Of a stretch of DNA of 64,000 nt, positions 55,712 through 64,000 are shown piece by piece. The position numbers and the translations under genes are program-made. The stretch covers positions 3,101,345 to 3,165,344 of the forward strand of contig NW_020653900.1 in assembly GCF_003589595.1 (NCBI RefSeq). Direction: 5' to 3'. Every line of letters starts with the position of its first letter. Positions within the stretch are counted from its first letter, which is position 1. A model generated the notes under the pieces. That model did no database searches. It was not told where the DNA came from and was given only the letters and a program-made list of their open reading frames with translations. The stretch comes from Hyposmocoma kahamanoa (lineage: Eukaryota > Arthropoda > Insecta > Lepidoptera > Cosmopterigidae).

Positions 55712-55765
55712 AATCCTCCTGCTCCAGAAATGTCCAACCACAATCAACAACATATTTCTAGATAG
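55712..55765 (+). other. Candidate terminal exon (speculative)
   Basis: CTTCTTTTTGCAG precedes an 18-codon frame starting AATCCTCCTGCTCCAGAAAT; in phase 0 it reads NPPAPEMSNHNQQHISR, and in phase 1 SSCSRNVQPQSTTYF then a stop. An AATAAA (GTAAATAAATTATG) lies at about 55865. The gene at 39395 has a phase-1 donor, but the distance is 15 kb across transposons. Confidence 0.25.
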
Positions 55766-56649
55766 AAAACTCACCAAGTATCTGGGTGACTTCCTGGGAT
55801 ATTTTTGTTATTTTATAGTCAGTAAAATATGTGTAATGCTTAAATCTTAACTATATTTATGAAGTAAATAAATTATGTTCAAGGTCAAGATAAGGGTTTC
55901 AATAATTTTGGTCACTAATGACCGCTGTTAAAAATGATTGCTATTGTAAATTTTGAGTTCTGGAAGAGACCATTCTGAAAATGTATAAGTCTAAAAATGT
56001 CAAATTATTTCCAGACATAGTTTGTTATTTGTACTTTTGAAATCTTTATACAATAGTAACGCGCACTTCGTATGAAGAATAATTTCTGTATATAGGTAAA
56101 CGTTAAGAACGTTCTCGATTAAATTAGCCTCCAAATAAGAAAAATACCTTGAGATCGTTGGTCATGCGGGCCTTGCGTAATAATGATAGAAAGTACGCTT
56201 GGTCCACGCGAATTTATTGTAGAAGTATTAACAATAGTGAACAGGTGAAGGAAAGAAGAAAGGAAGAAACTGTATTTGGAATATTATGTAGCTGCTATAT
56301 AAGCATTTAGGTTTACATGATATTGGGATACGGTTTTACCTCTGCGAGAATTTCGACGGGAGTGACCAAGAAATCGAAATCGAAAAAGGACAATTTAAAA
56401 AGTTATAGTAGTGGCCAGACGCCATTTGGAAGGTTACCATCAACAATCAAAACTTGGTCGCCCAACCTATTTTTTTTTATTGGAAGCGCAGAGACTTCTC
56501 GGTATTAGTGTCGGTAGATACTCGCGAGTCCAATGCATCCAAAAATGATCCCCTAGACATAGGCCTCGTCTCTACTTCACTCGGCAGATTAGTTCAGCGT
56601 CATCAACTTCGGCCACCACTGAGTGAGGTGAAGATGAGCCCAATAGGAA
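55766..56649. other. Intergenic, no gene seen
   Basis: No recognised features before the BEL/Pao remnant. Confidence 0.4.
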
Positions 56650-59062
56650 ATAAATGGAGTATATGCTCCCTCCTCATCCGGGCTGACGCTAACATGAGTA
56701 ACGAACGAACGGTTATAACGTACGGGCGTTGCTACGAATCCACTTTAAAACCGTGAGACTATCAGACCAAAGAGTTAATTTCGAAATTTTAATTAATTTA
56801 TGCACTTGCGCAATGTACGCGAGACGAGCTGCAATGACGGCGGCAGCTTGAAGCTCATGGCGCGGAATTGACAGTGGTTTTAGAGACGCGAGCCGGGCCT
56901 TACCACCAATGAGGCTGAGCTTCAAGGCTCCATCGAGACATTCGAAGCGCCAATAGGCGACGCATGCATAGGTGAGCTCACTTGCAACGGTGACAATGTA
57001 AAGCTGAGCCTGTGGATGGGCTTCCTTATGTGCTAAATAGTGTCTGTGAATGGCACTGGAAAGCGACGCCTCACTTTCTTGGAACCACGCATTCCACCTC
57101 GCAGTGAAAGCAGAAGACAGCTCCTGATCCCATTCGGTACATAATTGCCATGTTTTTTGAAATAAAATGCGACCGCAAATAGATAATAGCGTTAAGAGCC
57201 GAGAGGATCATATAGCCGCATCAAATGCGACAAGACGGAACGCTTGGTTAGTTTTTCCGGGTAGCTACCAAAAGTACTCCTAGAGAAGCATAAAATGTCT
57301 TCGCGGAAATTCCAGTCCACTCTCATCACTCGGACATTGAGCGAAGAAGCATCTGAGCAAAGATCGGGTGGAAGCAGGGAAAGGGTTTCTTTAAAATTTG
57401 ACACCCACGATCTCATCTCTAGACAGGCTTGAGCATAGACGTGAGTGGCGTGATGTCCAAGGCCAGCTTTCTAGCTTCCTCCACCGTATTGACGCTTCCT
57501 AAAAAGTCGTCCTTGTAGTGGTCGTTCACGATGACGTCTGCGGCTGCCGGGTACGCCTCTATGCTCCTTATGCTCAACCTAGTGCAGTTAAAGACGCTAC
57601 TGGCTGTGAAAGGGTTCCACGACGTGTGCGGTGGGAGGCCGTGAAGTGCCAGTTATCGATACCAATCAGTAACATTGGCTTGGCATCCTTGTAGCACAGT
57701 ACGTCTGCGATATCAGGGAGATAATCGAAAGACTTCACGGCCTCGACTGCTACGGATTGTCTACTAAGGCCGCGATTGAGAATGGATCTAACATTCTTTA
57801 GTGAGTACGATCTGAAGCTGTGGCGTCCTTTCATTTCTATATCAACGAAGCTAACCTTTGATTCCTTGGATATACCGCTGATGCCGTCCACTATTATGCA
57901 ACTCGTTCTGCCTTGGGCTCCGATAGCAGTAGTTACCGAAGAGTCAATAAGTGTCGCGGTTGAGCCGTCATCTAATAGGGTAAAGGTATCAGATCTACCT
58001 TTGGGCCCAGTGACGGTTACAGCGATGATCTTCAGCTGCGGTCGATTAGCAGGTATGGCAGAGATCGATGTGGAGTTGTGACCTACAACTTCACGGGCAG
58101 GAGACGCAGAAACAGCAACAGAATCTACGGACATTTTATGATTCAGGGTATTATGGCTTCGTTTACTTTTGCAGCCGTCTACTTCATAAAAGAATTTCCT
58201 GCACGAGCGGTACCGATGACCGCCCTTAACAAGACATTTGTGACAAGTTTTATGCGAGGTGACCCATTCCCACCTTTGCTTCGACGTCAGGGCGCGGAAC
58301 CTTTTGCAAGTCTTTGTGACGTGATCAGATATTTCACGATACAAGCAGAACATCTTGTCGGTTGACGACGCGGTGGCTGCATGCCAGGACTCCTTGCAGG
58401 GCCAGAAGCTTCTTTGTAAGAGGCAAAATCAGCCCATCTCGTGCGAAGGAGAGGCATGACTTTTCAACTATTTCATTGAAAGTTCAGGAGAAGCCAAATA
58501 TTCAAGGGCTGCAACTGCTTAACCGAGACGGTATTAGTATACGGCCGGAGGATCTTGCTAAATATGGTGTGAAGTCCCCAGCTGTTGAAAAAAGGTACGA
58601 TGGCGCTGCAACGCTCGAGGAGGTGGAGATATATCCCTCTGCGTCCAAGGAATGGGACGGTTGGGCCTCGGGAGCGCTCTCGCTACTGCAGACAACGGTG
58701 TTGAGCAGTGGACCATGAAGCACCTGTACATTACAATAATCTTTGTTAGATTGTTCATTATTTATAATACCGTGTTCAACATTATTATATAACCATTTTT
58801 TAATCTCGATTGCCACGCGGTCGGAATGGTGAGTGGAGCAGCGGGTGGTGTGACGGCTAGAACTGACTGGCACATTCTAAGGCCTTTATTGCAGCTATTT
58901 CTGTACGATGTTCTGCTTCGGCCACAGAGCGCTCTGCTGCCAAAATGGTGCGAGCGTGCTCGTGCTCTCGTTCAAGATCGAGACGTGTTTGTACCCGAAT
59001 TTACTACGGATCCGGGTACAGAAGGATCTACGGGAATCCTACCGGCTGCGCCAAATAAGTGA
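56650..59062 (-). pseudogene. BEL/Pao LTR retrotransposon remnant (minus)
   Basis: Order on the minus strand: gag-side zinc knuckle and aspartic protease (58353-57574, with C-x2-C...H and TFTLLDDGSTATLIDSSV), then after a deletion the post-RT block VLSHLMRLYDPLG (57416-57192), then RNase H with ISIPRHELQAAAVIA-type and KLTLWSDSLTVLKWI (56925-56713). The RT catalytic core is missing between protease and the YDPLG block. TGGCGCAGCCGGTAGGAT on the minus strand near 59058 is a plausible primer binding site, so the LTR would lie beyond 59062. Several stops and frameshifts. Confidence 0.85.
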
Positions 59063-60706
59063 CTGACCAGAAGATTAGTTTAAAAAAAACTTTATTCAAA
59101 CTGACAGAGTGATTGCTTAGTTCTAATAGTAGACAAATAATCGATCTTAAAACTAATTTACAGACTTTATATATTATTTTATTCATTTGTCATCATGCGA
59201 GCAATTGGCACAGTTGGGCGTGCTGACAAAACGGAGGGGCTCCGGACGTTCATTAACCTTAACTCGCTCGCGTTTTGCATACTCGATCTCTGCCATGCGA
59301 CGTAGGTGGACTGCCTCGGCTGCCAGCTTTTTAGTATTGATAGCGGCGGCTGGAAGTACTTGCATACGAAATGCTGCGCTTTTCTTCCATACCACGGGCT
59401 TTTGAGCGAGTCAGCATTTTGCGATAAAAGGGGTACTGAAAAATAACAAGAATTACTTACGTAATACCACACGCAAAGTGAACCTTGACGACGAGTTGCG
59501 GACACCAGCCCGTTACACCAAGTACCAAGTACTTACGTAGTAATTGAAGTTCGTTGAGTTCTAGGTTTTTGGGGTGAATCGCGTTTTCTTCTTTTTTAAA
59601 TATTAAGGCTGACAATGTACGCAAACAAGCAATATTTTTCAAAAATAAAAATCATCGAAAAAATAAAATCCAATTCTTTAAAATTTATTTTAAAATAAAA
59701 GTGAAGAAAGTTATTTTATTTTCGACCACTTCTTGACACCACTTTATATTAGGAACTCATTTTAAATTTTAAATTTACGTCACAATATAAATTCAACCAG
59801 TAGCATCGTCGACAGTAGCAGCGATTCTACAAGGCGTCTAGTTTGAAGGCGCCCTAATATTAATTAGTCTTGGGTAGGACATGAAATTAAAATGAGTTTG
59901 GGCGGTACAATGTCCTACTTCAAATGAGTTGAGGTAGTGTTAAGAATGTTTGCACCTACAGCAATGACTTAACAGACGGGGGACGTCTTAATATTTAGGC
60001 ACATTTTCATAACTTGATGGTATCAATCATTTGGATAACTTAAGTGTTATTATATAGTATAAATAAATGCTACTTTTATTTACTACTATGGTAGTGTGAT
60101 CATATGATGTAAAATCAGCTGAAAAGTGGGCAGTGCAGGACAATCGTTGTTGCTTTTACACATGACATTTGACATTTTTATGACATGAGGTGTTGTAACA
60201 AAGAAACCAAGCAAATGGTACAAGAGAGTTGCCAAGTTGCAAGCAGTTGAGTTGAGTGAACGTGTAACTCAACACTACCTAATATGTCGGGGGTTAAAAG
60301 TTATATGTGAACAATAGAGCATTCTGTGTAAGATGTTATTAACGGTATTTGCTTTAGATGGTAACGCCACACTTTCGAAATATCCCGGAGGTTCCATTGT
60401 TCCGGTCTGGCTTACAGCGAAGTTTACAATAGGGGGAAGCTGACAACTCTATTCTCATTTATATATAAGTTTCTGTACGGTTTTCGGTACGACTGCTTTC
60501 CCTAAGTAATTGTTGTGTTCACAAATGCGCGCTTCTGCAGAATACCATTTATATCTGTCCAATACACACCTAGGAGTTCAATATAATTTAATGTATTTGT
60601 TGTGTTCGTGTACGTAGTTATGTCAAAGTGTTAGGTGTACTAGAATATCATGGCACTAAATAAATTTAAAAAATCAAGTGATTTTATCATGGTAATGTTA
60701 ACCTAA
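59063..60706. other. Intergenic; possible LTR remains of the BEL/Pao element
   Basis: If the primer site is real, the LTR should start at 59063; I could not define its far end or a second copy. Minus frames at 59179-59505 are protein-like but have no family match. Confidence 0.4.
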
Positions 60707-60857
60707 GTAGCAGTAGACCTCCTTGTGAAAGAGTTCAACCAGGGAAGTACTGCCACCTTACTTATTTCGACCTTCAAGCAGTAATGTGCCTGCTTGGCGG
60801 CATAAGGTGGCAGTGCTTCCCTACACAAACACTTTCACAAGGAGCTCTACTGCTACT
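60707..60857. mobile_element. Family B repeat in palindromic arrangement (copy 11)
   Basis: The left arm (60707-60787) is the family B 5' half in + orientation (GTAGCAGTAGACCTCCTTGT, GAAAGAGTTC); the right arm (60788-60857) is the same half in minus orientation (CACTTTCACAAGGAGCTCTACTGCTAC, arms differ by a few bases). The result is a 150-bp hairpin-forming palindrome without the 3' half of the repeat. Confidence 0.85.
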
Positions 60858-61144
60858 AAAAGGTCAAATGCGCACTTATTTTCATAAAAAAAGGCATAAT
60901 ACTGGCTACTATCGCAACATATTCCTGTTTATTCTTTTTTCAAAGTTAGTGATACACTCTTTGCATGGATAAAATGGCGAGAGAAGAAAGAAAAATATTT
61001 AAAAATGAGCAACAACCAGCGGCGTACTCTAAATGCGGCTCTGTCGCTGAATATCATATTCGCAAAATATCATGGTTTGCGAAAATGACATAAAGTCAAC
61101 GAGCAGACAGCCCTGAATACAATTGAATGAAATCTCCAACACTC
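60858..61144. other. Intergenic
   Basis: No recognised feature. Confidence 0.35.
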
Positions 61145-61440
61145 TTAATCCTGGAGGTCTATCTCCAGCAGCTCACCAAAAAAATAAATGACACAATAAT
61201 GTAAAGGTTTCGTGAGTACATCAGCTATCATTTGTTCCGTCGGCATATTGCACCTTAACTCCAAGTCTTCGTTGTGAACAGCCTCTCGGACATAGTGATA
61301 TCTGATATCCACGTGCTTGGTGCGCTTGTGAAACAAAGGTTAGTGGCAAGTTTGGCTGCAGACTGATTGTCATTGCACAGAATCATAGTCTCGTTGCGTT
61401 GTTCCCATTCTTTTTGAATACTCTAAAAATAAAAATAGCG
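61145..61440 (-). pseudogene. Copia-type pol fragment (RNase H C-terminus)
   Basis: On the minus strand, IQKEWEQRNETMILCNDNQS and AAKLATN (61440-61340) are followed after a one-base shift by FHKRTKHVDIRYHYVREAVH and MPTEQMIADVLTKPL (61336-61145). This is the typical end of copia-type pol. No LTR located nearby. Confidence 0.85.
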
Positions 61441-61556
61441 CCAACAAAAAAAATATTAAAATCCCTAAGTCCACAAAAAAAGTGATTAAAATCTCTAAGT
61501 CCCCTTTGAAAAAGCCCTAGTCCTAAAGATTTTCGTTCTAAGTCCAATTTTATTTT

Positions 61557-61757
61557 AACTGTCTCCGTGGCCGAACGGCTATCATGACTCGGACTGCCAC
61601 GCAGAGGTCCCAGTTTCGATTCTCGGACCGGGAGAAAAATTTATATGGCCTACATTTGGTTGTCATTTGTGGTTGTCTATGTGTGTTTCCATGGCACCCG
61701 CGACACAGTGTTTCCCTAGTGCGGAGGCTATGTTGAGTGTGTGCGTGTGTGCGTTGT
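61557..61757 (+). mobile_element. tRNA-derived SINE (family A), copy 6
   Basis: AACTGTCTCCGTGGCCGAAC, CCACGCAGAGGTCCCAGTTT, TATGGCCTACATTTGG, GGCACCCGCGACACAGTGTT and GCGGAGGCTATGTTGAGTGT. It lacks the (ATT)n tail and part of the body (deletion after CTACATTT). Confidence 0.85.
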
Positions 61758-62478
61758 TTTTGGTCATTTCTTCAACGTTTTATACAAAAAAGCCCCCAAA
61801 GCGATACTCGATTTCGTATTATTGTTTCCAAAAAAAAAAAACAAAAAGATTGTGCAATAGTCAATGGCAATATCTCGAAACTTAAAAAACGGACTAAGGA
61901 ATTTCTTGAAGTTATATACTCGATGCTTGAAATCTTAGAGGATGGAATTGCCATAGTCTAAGCTTGAAATGGACCATTCTTTTATTTTAATTTTTTGTTT
62001 TCCTTCGTTCGGCATGGAACAGGCGAAGGTCAAAGACCATACTGCCTAGTTTCTCTTTTTCTTCAGTTCAAAATGTTTCAATTTACCTAAGTCTTCAGTG
62101 TAAGTTTTTAATATTATATTATGACAGACTGTCAATGAGATCTGTCGATTTGAAGTGGCTCAAGCCTACAAAAATTTAATTGAATAATAATTCAATGTAA
62201 AAAAAATAGGAAAATAATACCTTAAAAATCCAAAAAATATATATATTAACTAAAATTTGAGTTTCTCAGCATTGCTTTTCCAAAATTTAGATATCTAATA
62301 AAAAGAGTGTACCGAAAATATAATCTCGAACTATTATTACAAGATATATTACGTATTATGCTTTTGGTACTAAAATATAAATCTTTTTATTGTTTATGAA
62401 ATTAATAATCAAGTACATCGTTTAAGAATTAATACTAACCGTACCAGTTTAGTGCAAACGGGTACAATTCTTGGATAA
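61758..62478. other. Intergenic / upstream of third Cys-rich gene
   Basis: Contains a motif copy CTTAGAGGATGGAATTGCC at about 61934 and CATAGTCTAAGCTTG at 61953. No gene seen. Confidence 0.4.
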
Positions 62479-63363
62479 ATGTTAAAAATTATGCAACGTT
62501 ATGTAAATTGTTTTCTCACATCTGAGAGAACTCTAAGGTTTTTGGCGAGAGACAAAAAAAGAAAACAAGGATCGTTGCGCAAGCGTTCACCGAAAAACCA
62601 AGAAGACTTGACAAAGCTTATTAAACCGCACCCTGCTGCAGATTCTACTTGTAAATTACCTCCTACGAGACCACATGCTCGGTATTCTTTGCCTGTAATT
62701 CCTAGTACGACGTTTTGTGGGCCCAGTTTTTCTTGCAACTCGTCTTGTTGTAGCCCTTGCAATCAATGTGGCATTGCAAGTTGCTGTAACTGCGGCCTAA
62801 GTTTTTGTTGTCGTGCTTGCAGCCCAGGTTGTTTTACCTGCAATACGAACTGTCCCTTATACCAACCATTTTATTCATATTGCCCCAATTACTGTGCGTG
62901 TGAGGCAAGATGCAAATGTGGGCCACGTATACCGTCTCCTTGTGGTCCTTGCCTCCCATTCTGTAACAACAGGCAAGTGTTAGACGGACACCCTTCTGAG
63001 GTTATATTTTTGAACAGAGGAAAAATAGTGCACGCAAATCGCTGCTTTAACTCTATTGGCGTAGATAATTTGCTATGCCTTACACAGGAACAAATATCAC
63101 CCACCCCCTTGTACTCGCCGCCATTCGAGGTAGTTATTTTTCAGTTCTTAGCAAAATATACACATGAAAAAATTACTGTGAACGAAACACGAAGTACAAA
63201 AGACAAAACCTCAATTAAGAAGATGATAATTTTGTATTACTTGATAAAAAGCAGCAGTAGAGCTCCTTGTGAAAGATTTCGTCCAGGGAAGTTCTGCTAC
63301 CTTACCTATTTCAGCTGCCAAGTACTAATGTTAGCATTACTGCGTTCCGATTTTGTAGGGTAA
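62479..63363 (+). CDS. Cys-rich protein, third member
   Basis: Open frame of 294 residues, function not recognised. The N-terminus LKIMQRYVNCFLTSERTLRF resembles the other two family genes in style only. Residues 58-162 contain 24 Cys, often as CC or C-x2-C (SCNSSCCSPCNQCGIASCCN, then CCRACSPGCFTC, then CACEARCKCGPRIPSPCGPC). The rest is basic near the start. From about residue 257 the frame is translated repeat (family B copy 12), and VVIFQFLAKY before it may be intron: a GAG/GTAGTT at 63129/63130 is a weak donor, and TTTTTAG at 63655 a possible acceptor. If so the real protein is about 217 residues plus a short tail. Composition resembles sperm-associated Cys-rich proteins such as Drosophila Mst-type proteins, but no homology is claimed. 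Confidence 0.6.
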   Translation: MLKIMQRYVNCFLTSERTLRFLARDKKRKQGSLRKRSPKNQEDLTKLIKPHPAADSTCKLPPTRPHARYSLPVIPSTTFCGPSFSCNSSCCSPCNQCGIASCCNCGLSFCCRACSPGCFTCNTNCPLYQPFYSYCPNYCACEARCKCGPRIPSPCGPCLPFCNNRQVLDGHPSEVIFLNRGKIVHANRCFNSIGVDNLLCLTQEQISPTPLYSPPFEVVIFQFLAKYTHEKITVNETRSTKDKTSIKKMIILYYLIKSSSRAPCERFRPGKFCYLTYFSCQVLMLALLRSDFVG

Positions 63364-63546
63364 GGGTGCTGGTGAAATTACAGGCCCATGGGACTTGGCA
63401 ACTTATGTCTCAGAGTGACGGGCGCAGTAGAAGTGCCCCTCAGATATTTGGGACTTAAAGCTCTGGGTGGCACTGCAACTGTTATGGATAGGCGTGTAGT
63501 TTACCATCAGGTGCGCGTCTTGTTCGTCCCGTCACTTGATATTATA
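63249..63546 (+). mobile_element. Family B repeat, copy 12, overlapping the third gene's frame
   Basis: AGCAGCAGTAGAGCTCCTTG, CGTCCAGGGAAGTTCTGCTA, GCAACTTATGTCTCAGAGTG, CTGCAACTGTTATGGATAGG, CGTCCCGTCACTTGATATTA and A-run. It starts inside the open frame at 62479-63363 and supplies its last 37 or so codons. Confidence 0.9.
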
Positions 63547-63655
63547 TAAAAATATAACGGAAAGTGTTACTGTCTAAATTATTATGGCAAGTGTTAAACT
63601 TAAGTTTTTTGTTTGGTAGTACCTATATAATACTATATATTGTTGTTGTTTTTAG

Positions 63656-63728
63656 GGTTAAAAGTTCACAACCGCTAGCAACTCACACAGAAACATTAAA
63701 AGACGTATCAAATTTGTTCGAGGCATAA
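63656..63728 (+). other. Candidate terminal exon of the third gene (speculative)
   Basis: After TTGTTGTTTTTAG a frame starting at 63657 (one leading G) reads VKSSQPLATHTETLKDVSNL and ends FEA then TAA. It needs a phase-2 donor upstream; the visible donor at 63130 is phase 0, in which case the next codon is a stop, so the exact join is unresolved. Confidence 0.3.
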
Positions 63729-64000
63729 CAACGTGAAGTAATTATGAAATTGGTCGACAAACACGGCAAGAAAGATAAATGTAATGAAGGAAGAGCACGG
63801 TAATAACCCTACAAACAATGAAGCATATAACCGTTCAATGTTAATTAAGCGGAATCTTCGTCGATACGGCCATGCGGCTGCCGTCGTTCAGCCATCGGAC
63901 TTTGAGGCTGTCGTTCGGTTGTCGACACCGCCGATCAGCTGTCATAAGCTGAGTGCGGACGCGATCGGAAATTCGCAGGTAGTAGATTCGTTGCCAACTT
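63729..64000. other. Intergenic to window end, no gene seen
   Basis: No recognised features. Confidence 0.35.

Overview
This window looks like insect chromosomal DNA, most likely from a moth or butterfly. The evidence is the AT-rich base composition, intron-containing genes with GT/AG junctions, and the repeat population: tRNA-derived SINEs with a TGGCCGAACGG A box, an abundant A-tailed repeat of about 300 bp, non-LTR elements whose ORF1 starts with a PHD-type zinc finger, mariner elements, BEL/Pao, Ty3/gypsy and copia remnants, and many MITEs. The Lepidoptera assignment is an inference from repeat style; the species cannot be named. I saw no rRNA, CRISPR array, bacterial operon or genuine tRNA gene.

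Only four loci look like host genes, all on the + strand. A three-exon gene at 24226-27760 encodes a divergent cytochrome c oxidase subunit VIa (COX6A). Three single-ORF genes at 32770, 39395 and 62479 encode small Pro- and/or Cys-rich proteins. The first two are clear paralogs (similar N-terminus, a shared ELQK-like block, Pro/Cys-rich C-terminal half); the third shares the N-terminal style and has a 24-Cys region. They may form a local family of undescribed proteins, possibly male germline or sperm proteins by composition alone.

Layout: 0-11 kb holds SINE/A-tailed repeat copies and a LINE split by a SINE (6.96-8.17 kb). 11.4-14.3 kb is a decayed minus-strand LINE carrying a small A-tailed insertion. 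18.2-22.2 kb is a stack of DNA transposons: a mariner, a GC-rich MITE, and a Tc1/mariner-like element with about 240-bp terminal inverted repeats and a 228-bp MITE inside one repeat. 23.6-27.9 kb is the COX6A locus, with repeats in its introns. 28.4-29.5 kb is another minus LINE. 32.7-40.3 kb holds two of the Pro/Cys-rich genes with a MITE, a mariner and a jockey tail between them. 40.4-43.2 kb holds a second tRNA-like SINE, an ORF1-only retrocopy, a mariner split by an A-tailed insertion with a 19-bp target duplication, and a MITE. 43.4-48.45 kb is a nearly complete non-LTR retrotransposon with two one-base frameshifts. 49.1-52.5 kb is a decayed Ty3/gypsy element with a mariner fragment inside. 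56.7-59.1 kb is a minus-strand BEL/Pao remnant, 61.1-61.4 kb a copia scrap, and 62.5-63.7 kb the third gene with an A-tailed repeat inside its reading frame.

The window is therefore mainly a record of nested transposon insertion around a small set of fast-evolving genes. The most interesting candidates are the Pro/Cys-rich gene trio beside a divergent COX6A, the Pol III B-box embedded in both inverted repeats of a DNA transposon, the SINE with four 112-bp tandem bodies, and the recurring short motif CTTAGAGGATGG.
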